From SHVZ01 sp041906305 (GTDB taxonomy: Bacteria > Pseudomonadota > Alphaproteobacteria > SHVZ01), in NCBI GenBank assembly GCA_041906305.1, contig JAYRJL010000002.1, forward strand, positions 1 to 64,000: 64,000 nucleotides of DNA, read 5' to 3'. Under the pieces are notes generated by a model, which did no database searches, had not been told where the DNA came from, and saw only the letters and a program-made list of their open reading frames with translations. Positions 8,871 through 17,864 of the stretch are shown here, piece by piece. Position numbers and translations under genes: made by a program. Each line of letters starts with the position of its first letter. The first letter of the stretch is position 1.

Positions 8871-10634
8871 TCAGATGTCGGCGAAGGCGCGGACTTCCTT
8901 CTTGGCGCCGGGGTGGGTCACGGCCCCCTTCTCGGCATCGCCGACGGTCTGCGCGTACTTCCAGAGCGTGCCTGAGCGGGAGTCGTGCTGGCGCGGCTTC
9001 CACGCCTTCTTCCGCTTGGCGAGCTCGGCCTTCGATAGCTCGACGTCGAGCGTGCCCTTCACCGCATCGATCTTGATGATGTCGCCGTTCTTGACCAGCG
9101 CGATCGGGCCGCCGACCGCCGCTTCCGGTCCGACATGGCCGATGCAGAAGCCGCGGGTGGCACCGGAGAAACGCCCATCGGTGATGAGTGCCACCTTGTC
9201 GCCGGCACCCTGGCCGTAGAGGGCTGCCGTGGTCGCCAGCATCTCGCGCATGCCGGGTCCGCCGCGCGGCCCCTCGTAGCGGATCACCAGCACCTCGCCC
9301 GCCTTGTACTTCTTCTTGATCACCGCCTCGTAGCAGTCCTCCTCGCAGTCGAAGACGCGTGCCGGGCCGGTGAACACCAGGTTCTTCATGCCGGCGACCT
9401 TCACGATCGCGCCCTGGGGCGCGAGGTTGCCCTTGAGGCCGACGACGCCGCCGGTCTTGGTGATCGGGTTCTTGGTGGTGCGCACCACGTCCTGGTTCTT
9501 CGGCACCACGACGTTCTTCAGGTTCTCGGCGATGGTCTTGCCGGTGACGGTGATGCAGTCGCCGTGCAGGTAGCCGCCGTCGAGCAGCGCCTTCATCAGG
9601 ATCGGCACGCCGCCGACCTCGTAGAGATCCTTTGCAACGTATTTGCCGCCCGGCTTGAGGTCGCCGATGTAGGGGGTCGACTTGAAGATCTTGGCGACCG
9701 CGTGCAGGTCGAAGTCGATGCCGACCTCATGCGCGATCGCCGGCAGGTGCAGCGCGCCGTTGGTCGACCCGCCCGAGCAGGCGACGATCATGGCGGCGTT
9801 CTCCAGCGCCTTCCGCGTGATGATGTCGCGCGGACGCAGGTTCAGCTTCAGCAGGTTCATCACCGCGTGGCCCGACTGCTCGCAGAGCGCGTCGCGGCTG
9901 TCGTAGGGCGCCGGCGCGCCGGCCGAGCCCGGCAGCGCCAGGCCGATCGCCTCGGAGACGCAGGCCATCGTGTTGGCGGTGAACTGGCCGCCGCAAGCAC
10001 CGGCGGTCGGGCAGGCCGCGTGCTCGATCTCGTCCAGCTCCTTGGCCGAGAGCGTGCCGGCCGCGTGGCCGCCGACCGCCTCGAACACGTCCTGGATGGT
10101 CAGGTCCCTGCCCTTGTACTTGCCGGGCATGATCGAGCCGCCATAGATGAAGACCGACGGCACGTTAAGCCGCGCCATCACCATCATCATGCCGGGCAGC
10201 GACTTGTCGCAGCCGGCGACGCCGACCAGCGCGTCGTAGCTGTGCCCGCGCATCGTGAGCTCGACCGAGTCCGCGATCACCTCGCGGCTGACCAGCGAGG
10301 AGCGCATGCCGGCATGGCCCATGGCGATGCCGTCGGTGACCGTGATCGTCGTGAACTCGCGCGGCGTGCCGCCGGCGGCCTTCACGCCCTTCTTCACCGC
10401 CTGCGCCTGGCGCATCAGCGCGATGTTGCAGGGGGCTGCCTCGTTCCAGGTGGTGGCGACGCCGACGAAGGGCTGCGCGATCTCTGAATCGGTCATGCCC
10501 ATCGCGTAGTAGAACGCGCGGTGAGGCGCCGATGCCGGTCCGACGCTGGTGTAGCGCGACGGCAGCTTCGACTTGTCGAAACCCTTCGACGAGGACTTCT
10601 TGACGGACTTCTTCGCGGATTTCTTCGCAGCCAT
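8871..10634 (-). CDS. ilvD: Dihydroxy-acid dehydratase
   Basis: Fe-S dehydratase of branched-chain amino acid synthesis, converting 2,3-dihydroxy-isovalerate and its homologue to the 2-oxo acids. The 587-residue length and motifs are standard: APCNIALMRQ (C69), VAGCDKSLPGMM (C142), CPTAGACGGQFTANTM (C214 region), SGGSTNGALHLP, and a C-terminal swivelling domain with GPRGGPGMREML and LITDGRFSG. The first 27 residues are an unusual Lys/Ser-rich extension (AAKKSAKKSVKKSSSKGFDK) before the normal start of the family. No ilv or leu gene is next to it. It is divergent from the GST gene and ends at a strong terminator. Confidence 0.95.
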   Translation of the reverse strand: MAAKKSAKKSVKKSSSKGFDKSKLPSRYTSVGPASAPHRAFYYAMGMTDSEIAQPFVGVATTWNEAAPCNIALMRQAQAVKKGVKAAGGTPREFTTITVTDGIAMGHAGMRSSLVSREVIADSVELTMRGHSYDALVGVAGCDKSLPGMMMVMARLNVPSVFIYGGSIMPGKYKGRDLTIQDVFEAVGGHAAGTLSAKELDEIEHAACPTAGACGGQFTANTMACVSEAIGLALPGSAGAPAPYDSRDALCEQSGHAVMNLLKLNLRPRDIITRKALENAAMIVACSGGSTNGALHLPAIAHEVGIDFDLHAVAKIFKSTPYIGDLKPGGKYVAKDLYEVGGVPILMKALLDGGYLHGDCITVTGKTIAENLKNVVVPKNQDVVRTTKNPITKTGGVVGLKGNLAPQGAIVKVAGMKNLVFTGPARVFDCEEDCYEAVIKKKYKAGEVLVIRYEGPRGGPGMREMLATTAALYGQGAGDKVALITDGRFSGATRGFCIGHVGPEAAVGGPIALVKNGDIIKIDAVKGTLDVELSKAELAKRKKAWKPRQHDSRSGTLWKYAQTVGDAEKGAVTHPGAKKEVRAFADI

Positions 10635-10758
10635 GGATCTTTGCTCGATTGAGAGGAATGCCGGACGATAGCGCCCGGCGGCAACCGTTGCCTAGCCGGT
10701 TCTATCGCGGACGGCTCGCACCGCGTATAGCTTGGTGAAACGAACGTTCGGGGGCCGG

Positions 10759-11451
10759 ATGATCACGCTCTACCACTTCGGCGACGCCTTCGGCTTCGAC
10801 CCGAGCCCGTTCTGCCTCAAGATGGAGGCCTATCTCCGGCTCGCCGGCCATCCGTTCCAGAAGAGGCGCGGCAATCTCAGGAAGTCGCCCAAAGGCCAGC
10901 TTCCGGTCATCGAGGACGACGGACGGATCGTCGCCGACTCCCGCTTCATCATCGAGTACCTGAAGGCCAAGTACGGCGATCCACTCGACGGCCACCTCAC
11001 GGCAGCCGACAAGGCGACCCTGCACGCTTGGCGTAGCATGTGCGAGGAAAGCCTCTACTGGACCATCGTCTACTCGCGCTGGATCGATGATGCCGGCTGG
11101 AAGGTGTTCAGCCCCTTGGTGTTCGGCTTCCTGCCCGGCCCGCTCAAGGTCCTGGTGCCGCCGCTGGTCCGCCGCCGCGTCGCCCGCACGCTGAACGGCC
11201 AGGGCACGCTCCGCCACAGCCGGGAGGAGGTCTATGCCCTCGGCCTCCGTGACGTCGATGCGCTCGCGACGCTTCTCGGCGACCGCCCCTATATGCTCGG
11301 CGACCGGCCGACCTCGCTGGATGCGACCGCCGCCGGCTGGCTGATCAACATCTTGCACGCCCCGCTGGAAACGCCGCTCAAGGCCGGCACGGCCAGGCAC
11401 GCCAACCTAGTCTCCTATGCCGAGCGGATGCGCGAGCGGCTGAAGCCCTAG
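10759..11451 (+). CDS. Glutathione S-transferase family protein
   Basis: A 230-residue GST-like protein. The N-terminal thioredoxin-like half begins MITLYHFG and contains the glutathione-binding stretch KGQLPVIEDDGRIVADS; the helical C-terminal half includes LGDRPTSLDATAAGW, the conserved N-capping box region. ATG 10759 is preceded by GGGGG and is preferred over in-frame TTG 10732 and GTG 10735 upstream. The family member is of the metaxin-like/FAX type rather than a classic detoxifying class, judged from FDPSPFCLKMEAYLR. Its last four bases overlap the end of the convergent PAS-like gene. Role beyond glutathione-dependent chemistry is unknown. Confidence 0.85.
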   Translation: MITLYHFGDAFGFDPSPFCLKMEAYLRLAGHPFQKRRGNLRKSPKGQLPVIEDDGRIVADSRFIIEYLKAKYGDPLDGHLTAADKATLHAWRSMCEESLYWTIVYSRWIDDAGWKVFSPLVFGFLPGPLKVLVPPLVRRRVARTLNGQGTLRHSREEVYALGLRDVDALATLLGDRPYMLGDRPTSLDATAAGWLINILHAPLETPLKAGTARHANLVSYAERMRERLKP

Positions 11452-11960
11452 CCGAGCTCCGCCCGGGGGCAGGTGCGCGCTTCGTCGAGGGCTATCGACG
11501 GCCTGACGGCGCCGGACTCCTCGATGAAGACGACCATGACGACGCCGTCGGGCGCCTCGCCCTTGTGGGAGACCGGCAGCAGCAGCCGGCCGGCGCTGCG
11601 GACGGGCTGCCTGTTCACCAGCATCGGACCCGAGAACCACGCAGGCGCGCCTTCAGCGAGGCAGTGGCGCAGCAGCGGCGCGCGCTGCTCGTGCGCCTCG
11701 GGAGGGATCAGGTCGCGCATGGACTGGCCGACGACGCTGGTGCCGTACCAGTCGCGCACGCCATCCCCGACGAGGCGGCAGCGGAACTCCTCTCCCTCGC
11801 CCATCCATTCCATCAGCATGATGAAGGGCAGCACGGCCGGCGGCAGGCCGAGCGGACAGAGATGGTCCTTCCTCGGCACCTTGCCGTCGACGCGAAGGGC
11901 GAGCCAGCAATCGAATGTCTGAACGGCGAGACGCGGCGCGAGAGCGTCGCGAAACCGCAT
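11448..11960 (-). CDS. PAS_5-family PAS-domain protein (paralogue 2)
   Basis: A 170-residue single-domain PAS-like protein, the same length as the one at 6768-7280. It shares the family hallmark, here FRCRLVGDGVRDWYGTSVVG around residues 58-77, then a central GPMLVNRQPV strand and the terminal VVMVVFIEE. Its ATG lies two bases after the valS stop, making it the last gene of the pcm-tolC-popZ-valS leftward operon; its 3' end overlaps the GST gene by four bases. There is no kinase, GGDEF or DNA-binding output domain, so any signalling would need a partner. Function unknown. Confidence 0.75.
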   Translation of the reverse strand: MRFRDALAPRLAVQTFDCWLALRVDGKVPRKDHLCPLGLPPAVLPFIMLMEWMGEGEEFRCRLVGDGVRDWYGTSVVGQSMRDLIPPEAHEQRAPLLRHCLAEGAPAWFSGPMLVNRQPVRSAGRLLLPVSHKGEAPDGVVMVVFIEESGAVRPSIALDEARTCPRAELG

Positions 11961-11962
11961 CG

Positions 11963-14605
11963 TCAGGCCGCCTTGATCCGATCGAGCGCCTGGCGGAGCT
12001 TCGCCAGCGCCTGGTCGGCCTCGGCCCGGCGCTCGCGCTGCTCCTCGACCACCTCGGGCGGCGCCTTGGCGACGAAGCCGGCATTGCCGAGCTTGGCGTC
12101 GATCTTGCCGATCTCGCCCGCGAGCTTGTCGATCTCCTTGGAGAGACGCGCCCGCTCGGCCGCGAGATCGATCACGCCGGCCAGCGGCAGCGCGAAGGTC
12201 GCCTCGTCGACGACCACCTGCGCGGCGGTCTTCTCGATCTCGTTGGTCTCGGCCGGCCCCTCGACCCGCGCGAGCCGGCGGATCAGGTCGCCATAGGCCT
12301 GGAGACGGCGCTTGGTCTCCTCGCCTGGGTCCTTGACCTGGAGCTTGAGCGCGGTTCCCGGCGGCACGTTCATCTCGGAACGCACCGAGCGGATCTCGGA
12401 GATCAGCTTCACCACCCAGCCGATCTCGGCCTGGGCCTTGCGATCGATCCAGCCGTCCTTGGGCAACGGCCACTCGCCGGTGATCAGCTTGCCCGCGTAT
12501 CCCGACTGCGCGTGGATCTCCTCGGTGAGGAAGGGCATGATCGGATGCAGCAGATGCATCAGCGCGTCGAGCGCCCAGGCGGTCGTGGCCTTGGTCTCGT
12601 CGGCCGCCGCCGCGTCGCTTCCGGTCAGCATCGGCTTGGCGAACTCGAGATACCAGTCGCAGAAGGTGCCCCAGAGACCGTGATAGAGGCCCATCGCGGC
12701 CTCGTTCAGGCGATAGTCGTCGAGGCTCTCGGTCACCTTGGCCGAGAGGTCGGCGATCTCGGTCGCGATCCAGCGGTTGAGCGGAAGCTTGGCCTGCGCC
12801 GGGTCGAAGCCCGCCACCGGCTTGCAGCCGTTCATCTCGGCGAAGCGCGCGGCGTTCCAGATCTTGGTCGCGAAGTTGCGGTAGCCCTCGACCTTGGTCT
12901 TGGCGAGCTTGATGTCGCGGCCCTGGCTGATCGAGGCGGCGATCGTGAAGCGGAGCGCGTCGGCGCCGTAAGCGTCGATCAGCTCCAGCGGATCGATCAC
13001 GTTGCCCTTGGTCTTCGACATCTTCTGGCCGCGCTCGTCGCGCACCAGGCCGTGGATGTAGACGTCGCGGAACGGCGTCTCGCCCATGAAGTGGATGCCG
13101 AACATCATCATCCGGGCCACCCAGAAGAAGATGATGTCGAAGCCGGTGACGAGCACGTCGCCGGGATAGTAGCGCTCGAGCTCCTTGGTCCTGTTCGGCC
13201 AGCCGAGAGTCGAGAACGGCCAGAGGCCCGAGGAGAACCACGTGTCGAGCACGTCGGTGTCGCGGCGGAGCTGGACGGTCGCGTTGTAGTGCGCCTTGGC
13301 CGCCGCGTGCGCCTCGTCCTCGGTCAGCTCGACGAAGACCTTGCCGTCGGGCCCGTACCAGGCCGGGATCTGATGACCCCACCAGAGCTGGCGCGAGATG
13401 TTCCAGGGCTGGATGTTGCGCATCCACTCGAAGAACACGTTCTCGTACTGCTTCGGCACGAAGCGGGTCTTGCCGTCCTCGACTGCCTTGATCGCCGGCT
13501 GCGCCAGCGTGTGCGCGTCGAGATACCACTGGTCGGAGAGCCAGGGCTCGATCGGCACGCCTGAGCGGTCGCCATGCGGCACCATGTGCGTGTTGGGCTC
13601 GATCTTCTCGACCAGACCCAGCGCCTCCAGGTCCTCGACGATCTTCTTGCGCGCGGCGAAACGCTCCATGCCGGCATAGGCCTTCGGCACGCCGTCGTTC
13701 AGATGCGCGTTCTCGTCGAAGATGTTGATCATCTCGAGGCCATGGCGCTTGCCGACCTCGAAGTCGTTGAAGTCGTGCGCCGGGGTCATCTTGACCGCAC
13801 CGGTGCCCTTCTCCGGATCCGAATACTCGTCGGCGACGATCGGCAGCTTGCGGCCGACCAGCGGCAGGATCGCGTATCTGCCGACCAGATCCTTGTAGCG
13901 CGCGTCGTCCGGGTGCACGGCGACGCCGGTGTCGCCCAGCATCGTCTCCGGCCGCGTCGTCGCGACGACGATGAAGCGTCCCTCCTCGCCTTCGATCGGG
14001 TATTTGAGGTGCCAGAGGTTCCCGCGGATCTCCTTCTGCTCGACCTCGAGGTCGGAGATCGCGGTCTTGAGCTTCGGGTCCCAGTTGACCAGGCGCTTGG
14101 CCTTGTAGATCAGGCCCTGCTTGTAGAGGTCAACGAATACCTTGCGGACGGCGGCGTTGGGCCCCTCGTCCATCGTGAACACTTCGCGCGCCCAGTCGGC
14201 CGAAGCCCCGAGGCGGCGAAGCTGCGAGAGGATGGTCCCGCCGGACTCGGCCTTCCACGCCCAGACGCGCTCCAGGAACTTCTCGCGCCCCATCTCCTGG
14301 CGGGACTTGCCCTCTTTGCCGAGCTCGCGCTCGACCACCATCTGCGTGGCGATGCCCGCGTGGTCGGTTCCCGGCTGCCAGAGCGTGTCGCGCCCGCGCA
14401 TGCGGCGATAGCGGATCAGCACGTCCTGGACGGTAAAGGTGAGCGAATGGCCGACATGCAGGCTGCCGGTGACGTTCGGCGGCGGCATGATGATCGTGTA
14501 GGGCTCGGCATTCGAGCCGGGGTTGGCGGCGAAGCTGCCGGCGGAATCCCACTCGGCGTAGTGCTTGGCCTCGACCTGGTCGGGCCGATAAGTCTTTTCG
14601 AGCAT
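11963..14605 (-). CDS. valS: Valyl-tRNA synthetase
   Basis: Class I synthetase charging tRNA-Val with editing of mis-activated threonine. The 880 residues include PPPNVTGSLHVGH with the HIGH signature at residues 50-53, LWQPGTDHAGIATQ, the CP1 editing domain, KMSKTKGNVIDP, and a C-terminal coiled coil rich in Arg/Glu/Lys (about 815-880) that holds the tRNA. ATG 14605 gives the standard start MLEKTYRP. It lies 32 bases after popZ and two before the PAS-like gene. In Caulobacter and relatives popZ and valS are also neighbours. Confidence 0.97.
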   Translation of the reverse strand: MLEKTYRPDQVEAKHYAEWDSAGSFAANPGSNAEPYTIIMPPPNVTGSLHVGHSLTFTVQDVLIRYRRMRGRDTLWQPGTDHAGIATQMVVERELGKEGKSRQEMGREKFLERVWAWKAESGGTILSQLRRLGASADWAREVFTMDEGPNAAVRKVFVDLYKQGLIYKAKRLVNWDPKLKTAISDLEVEQKEIRGNLWHLKYPIEGEEGRFIVVATTRPETMLGDTGVAVHPDDARYKDLVGRYAILPLVGRKLPIVADEYSDPEKGTGAVKMTPAHDFNDFEVGKRHGLEMINIFDENAHLNDGVPKAYAGMERFAARKKIVEDLEALGLVEKIEPNTHMVPHGDRSGVPIEPWLSDQWYLDAHTLAQPAIKAVEDGKTRFVPKQYENVFFEWMRNIQPWNISRQLWWGHQIPAWYGPDGKVFVELTEDEAHAAAKAHYNATVQLRRDTDVLDTWFSSGLWPFSTLGWPNRTKELERYYPGDVLVTGFDIIFFWVARMMMFGIHFMGETPFRDVYIHGLVRDERGQKMSKTKGNVIDPLELIDAYGADALRFTIAASISQGRDIKLAKTKVEGYRNFATKIWNAARFAEMNGCKPVAGFDPAQAKLPLNRWIATEIADLSAKVTESLDDYRLNEAAMGLYHGLWGTFCDWYLEFAKPMLTGSDAAAADETKATTAWALDALMHLLHPIMPFLTEEIHAQSGYAGKLITGEWPLPKDGWIDRKAQAEIGWVVKLISEIRSVRSEMNVPPGTALKLQVKDPGEETKRRLQAYGDLIRRLARVEGPAETNEIEKTAAQVVVDEATFALPLAGVIDLAAERARLSKEIDKLAGEIGKIDAKLGNAGFVAKAPPEVVEEQRERRAEADQALAKLRQALDRIKAA

Positions 14606-14637
14606 GGGGCGGATGTACGGCTAGAGGGCGGAGACGG

Positions 14638-15261
14638 TCAACGGCGCGGCTGGGTGGCCCGATGTACCATCCGTTCGATCTCTTCCTGTACCAGGCGCTC
14701 GACCATCGACGGCAGATGTGTGTCGAGCCAGTCCTTCAACATCGGGCGCATGACCTCGACGGTCATCTGCTCGAGCGTCTTGTAGCCGGCGCCGATCGGC
14801 GTCTCGGGCCCGCTCAGCGCGTCGTGCAGGTTCGAGAAGGACGAAACCGTCTGGTCGGCCTGCGGCGGCGAGACGAGCCCGTCGAACGGCATCCGCGGCT
14901 GTGGAGGCGGCGGAGGCGGCGGCGGTGCTTCCCTGCCCCGCTGCTCGTCGAACAGCGGCGGAACCCGTTCGTCCTCGGGCGGTGCCAGGTTGACGACCTC
15001 GTCCATCGGCTCGGTCAGCTCGAGGACGTCGTCCGGGATCGGTGCGGCAGCCATGGCCGCCGGAGCCGGCGCCGGAGGGGGCGGAGGCGGAGCAGCAGCC
15101 GCGGCGGCTGCCGGCGGAGGAGCGGGCGCAGCGGCAGGCGCTGCAGGGGCCGGCTCGGCCTTGGCTGCCTGATCTTCCGGGGTGCCGTCTTCGGAGATAA
15201 TGCGTCGGATCGACGCTAAAATCTCCTCCATCGACGGTTCTTGGGTCTTCGGATCGCTCAT
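14638..15261 (-). CDS. popZ: Polar organizing protein PopZ (DUF2497)
   Basis: PopZ self-assembles at cell poles and anchors the ParB-parS centromere complex and many polar regulators. The 207-residue protein has all three parts of the family: an N-terminal hub helix (PSMEEILASIRRIISED, residues 9-25), a long Pro/Ala/acid-rich disordered linker (about 26-140), and C-terminal oligomerisation helices (TLEQMTVEVMRPMLKDWL and MVERLVQEEIERM). Its position between tolC and valS matches alphaproteobacterial gene order. The linker is particularly Pro/Ala-rich, with runs of Pro, which in PopZ controls condensate properties. Start ATG 15261. Confidence 0.93.
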   Translation of the reverse strand: MSDPKTQEPSMEEILASIRRIISEDGTPEDQAAKAEPAPAAPAAAPAPPPAAAAAAAPPPPPPAPAPAAMAAAPIPDDVLELTEPMDEVVNLAPPEDERVPPLFDEQRGREAPPPPPPPPQPRMPFDGLVSPPQADQTVSSFSNLHDALSGPETPIGAGYKTLEQMTVEVMRPMLKDWLDTHLPSMVERLVQEEIERMVHRATQPRR

Positions 15262-15334
15262 GGTTCCAGTCAGAACAGCCGGCGACGCAGCCTAAATCAA
15301 AGGCTTGCCGAACGCCAGAGCGCTTTTGCCGAAG

Positions 15335-16717
15335 TCAACGCAGGGCGTCGGGGGTGTCCCACCACTTGTTGCGGACGCGCTGATAGTTGGCGTCGAAGTC
15401 GTAGAGCTGGACCTGGAGGCCGAGATCCTTGGCATTCAACCGGCCGATCGCCGCCAGCACCTGGTAGGTAGCGATCAGGGCGTCGCGCTTCGCCGTCACC
15501 TGGCGGACCTGGGCGTCCAGGAACTCCTGCTCGGAGTCCAGCACGTCGAGCACGGTGCGCGAACCGACATTCGCTTCCTGCTGCACGCCTTCGAGGGCGA
15601 TGGTCGCCGCCCGGATTTCCTGTTCCAGCGACTGGAGGCTCGCCTGGGCGGTCTCCAGCGCCTCGAATGCCGTGGTGGCGTCGGTGGAGGCCTGGCGGCG
15701 GGCGTCCTCGATCTCGACTCGACGCTGGGTCGCGGTCTCGCGAGCCTGTCGGACGCGGCTGGTGATGCTGCCGGCCTCGTAGAGCGGCATGGTCACCTGG
15801 GCCTGGATGCCGATGCCGTCGGTCGTCTGATTGCGGGCGCTGGCGTCCAGGCTCCGGGTCGCGTCGCCGACCAGGTTGAGGTCGGGAAGGAGCTCACCCT
15901 GGACCTCCTTGATGCGCAGGCGCTGGGCCGCCTCTTCGAACTGTGCGGCGACCACGTTGGGATTGTCGGATCCGGCGGCCGCGGCCGCGTCCTTGGTGCT
16001 CTTCGGCAGATTGACCACCTTCGCCGGTTCGACCGGATTTTCCGGCGGCTTGCCGACGAAGCGCTCGTACTGGGCACGCGAGGCAGTCAGGTTGCCCTCG
16101 GCGGAGATGCGGTCGGCGCTGGAGCGGGACAGGCGCGATTCGGCCTGGGCCACGTCGGTACGCGTCACCTCGCCGACCCGGAAACGGTCCCGGGTCGCCT
16201 CGAGCTGGCGCCGAAGCCGCTGCTCGTTGTTGGCGCGGAGCTCGACCACCGCCTGGTCGCGGAGCACGTTAGCGTAGTTGGTGACGACGCCGATGAATAC
16301 CGTCTGCTCGCTGCCCAGAAGGCGCGCGCGCTCGGCCTGGACCTGGGCCTCGGCCCGCTGGACGCCGGCCTGGGTACGCCCGCCCTGATAGATCGGCTGG
16401 GTCACCGTGATCGCGGCGCTGCCCGGGTTGCGCATCTCGTTGACGGTGGTGCGGCTGTTCTGCTCGGTCTCGACGTCGCGGCGGCCGAGAGCGCCGCTGA
16501 CACGGACGGTCGGGCGCCAGCCGGCCGCGGCCTGCGGCACGTTCTCGTCGGTCGCCCGCAGCGACGCCCGCCGGGCATTCAGCGTGGGGTTGCTCGCATA
16601 GGCCTGCGACAGCGCTTCCTCGAGCGTCTCGGCCGATACGGCGGCGGGACTCACCGACGCCAGAAGCGCCGCGAGCGCCGCGGCTCGCAGAAAGGTCGAT
16701 GTGATCGGTCTGGGCAT
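15335..16717 (-). CDS. tolC: TolC family outer-membrane efflux protein
   Basis: Trimeric outer-membrane channel for type I secretion and RND/MFS efflux. The 460-residue precursor has a signal peptide (about residues 1-29, ending VSA-ET) followed by two outer-membrane-efflux repeats; LEEALSQAYASNPTLNARRA is the conserved start of mature TolC proteins. Conserved segments include TVRVSGALGRR, SITSRVRQARE and VLDVLDSEQEFLDAQV. It is flanked by pcm upstream and popZ downstream. The same placement is seen for RsaF-type TolC in Caulobacter. The partner inner-membrane pump is not in the window. Confidence 0.93.
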   Translation of the reverse strand: MPRPITSTFLRAAALAALLASVSPAAVSAETLEEALSQAYASNPTLNARRASLRATDENVPQAAAGWRPTVRVSGALGRRDVETEQNSRTTVNEMRNPGSAAITVTQPIYQGGRTQAGVQRAEAQVQAERARLLGSEQTVFIGVVTNYANVLRDQAVVELRANNEQRLRRQLEATRDRFRVGEVTRTDVAQAESRLSRSSADRISAEGNLTASRAQYERFVGKPPENPVEPAKVVNLPKSTKDAAAAAGSDNPNVVAAQFEEAAQRLRIKEVQGELLPDLNLVGDATRSLDASARNQTTDGIGIQAQVTMPLYEAGSITSRVRQARETATQRRVEIEDARRQASTDATTAFEALETAQASLQSLEQEIRAATIALEGVQQEANVGSRTVLDVLDSEQEFLDAQVRQVTAKRDALIATYQVLAAIGRLNAKDLGLQVQLYDFDANYQRVRNKWWDTPDALR

Positions 16718-16774
16718 GTGGGGGATCCGATACCGAAGAGAGGTCAGATGGTGAGGCGGCCGTCGAAGCGGACG

Positions 16775-17428
16775 CTAGAAGACGAAGCCCGGCTCCTTGG
16801 CGAAGTCCTTGAGCGCGGGGACGGCGGCGTCGAAGAGGATCTGCGCCGAGGCAATTCCGCGACGCTTGGTGAACAGCGTCGCCCGGCCGACCGGCCCGGT
16901 GCCGATCACGGTCGCGAGCCTGCCGCCTTCCGCAAGCTGGGCCAGCAGCTTGTCGGGGACCTGGTCGACCGCGCCGTTGATGAGGATCACGTGGTAGGGC
17001 GCCCGCTTGGCGTAGCCCTCTGCCAGCGCGCCGACATGGACCTCGACGTTCTCGACGCCGACGCCCTGGAGGGCGTTGCGGGAGCGGTCGACCATCTTGT
17101 CGTCCTGCTCGATCGCCACGACCGCTCCGGCAAGGCGGGAGAGAACGGCGACCGAGTAGCCGGTGGCGCCGCCGATATCGAGAACCGTGTCGTGCTTGCC
17201 TGGCCCTGCCGCCTGGATCAGGCGAGCCAGGGTCAGCGGCTCGAGCAGGAAACGGCCGTCGCCGACCGGAAGGTCTTCGTCCATGTAGGCGATGCCCTTG
17301 GCAGCCTTCGGCACGAAGTCCTCGCGCGGCACCTCGGCCATCGCGTCGAGCAGCGCCGTCGAGATCACCCGGTTCGGGCGAAGCTGGCCATCGACCATGT
17401 GCCGGCGTGCTGCGGAGAAATCGATCAT
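16775..17428 (-). CDS. pcm: Protein-L-isoaspartate O-methyltransferase family protein
   Basis: SAM-dependent methyltransferase of the PCMT family, which starts repair of isoaspartyl residues. The 217-residue protein begins MIDFSAARRHMVDGQLRPN and carries SAM motif I TVLDIGGATGYSVAVL at about residues 81-96, with the preceding EPLTLARLIQ segment. ATG 17428 is chosen because upstream open frame reads through the tRNA-Cys region. Alphaproteobacterial copies next to tolC often lack strict isoaspartyl specificity and some may act differently, so the exact substrate is uncertain. First gene of the leftward tolC-popZ-valS operon. Confidence 0.85.
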   Translation of the reverse strand: MIDFSAARRHMVDGQLRPNRVISTALLDAMAEVPREDFVPKAAKGIAYMDEDLPVGDGRFLLEPLTLARLIQAAGPGKHDTVLDIGGATGYSVAVLSRLAGAVVAIEQDDKMVDRSRNALQGVGVENVEVHVGALAEGYAKRAPYHVILINGAVDQVPDKLLAQLAEGGRLATVIGTGPVGRATLFTKRRGIASAQILFDAAVPALKDFAKEPGFVF

Positions 17429-17533
17429 GGGGCGGGCAATCCGTGGACGCTTTTCGCAAAGCAGCAAATACGTACAGGCAGTTATACCGATGGTCAGGAA
17501 GCGAGACAACGGCGGTGGGCATGGGGCGGCGGC

Positions 17534-17562
17534 TTGACCCCCCATCGGCCTGACCATATTGT
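17534..17562 (+). promoter_or_regulatory. Promoter of tRNA-Cys
   Basis: TTGACC (17534-17539) and TATTGT (17557-17562) are spaced by exactly 17 bases and end 40 bases before the tRNA-Cys gene. This is a good sigma-70-type match for the upstream element of a stable RNA gene. Confidence 0.6.
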
Positions 17563-17602
17563 CCGGCTCCGCTTTCGGACGCCGGTCGGCGCCGAGATTG
17601 GC

Positions 17603-17676
17603 GGCCCGGTAGCCAAGTGGCCAGGCAGCGGATTGCAAATCCGTCCACGGCGGTTCGATTCCGCCCCGGGCCTCCA
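17603..17676 (+). tRNA. tRNA-Cys (anticodon GCA)
   Basis: A 74-base cloverleaf with encoded CCA. The acceptor stem pairs GGCCCGG (17603-17609) with CCGGGCC (17666-17672), the discriminator is U, and CCA is 17674-17676. The T arm is GGCGG-TTCGATT-CCGCC. The anticodon GCA lies at 17635-17637 in the loop of the arm CGGATTGCAAATCCG. The discriminator U and GCA anticodon are Cys identity elements. Confidence 0.95.
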
Positions 17677-17726
17677 GCCTTCCGCACGGCGGCGGACAGC
17701 GGACCAAACTCAGTCAAAATAGGCGT

Positions 17727-17754
17727 TTGCGCATCAGGACGGCGCTGGTATAAG
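17727..17754 (+). promoter_or_regulatory. Promoter of tRNA-Asn
   Basis: TTGCGC (17727-17732) and TATAAG (17749-17754) with a 16-base spacer end 24 bases before tRNA-Asn. The strong -10 in an otherwise GC-rich stretch indicates that this tRNA has its own promoter rather than relying on tRNA-Cys read-through. Confidence 0.55.
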
Positions 17755-17778
17755 CCCGCCCGTTCGCTTGGGCCCCTT

Positions 17779-17853
17779 TCCCGGGTAGCTCAGTGGTAGA
17801 GCAAGCGGCTGTTAACCGCTTGGTCGGGGGTTCGAATCCCTCCCCGGGAGCCA
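17779..17853 (+). tRNA. tRNA-Asn (anticodon GTT)
   Basis: A 75-base cloverleaf with encoded CCA at 17851-17853. The acceptor stem pairs TCCCGGG (17779-17785) with CCCGGGA (17843-17849), with G as discriminator. The D arm contains AGCTCAGTGGTAGAGC. The anticodon GTT is at 17811-17813 within the stem-loop GCGGCTGTTAACCGC, and the T loop reads TTCGAAT. Confidence 0.95.
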
Positions 17854-17864
17854 GCGCACCACCC

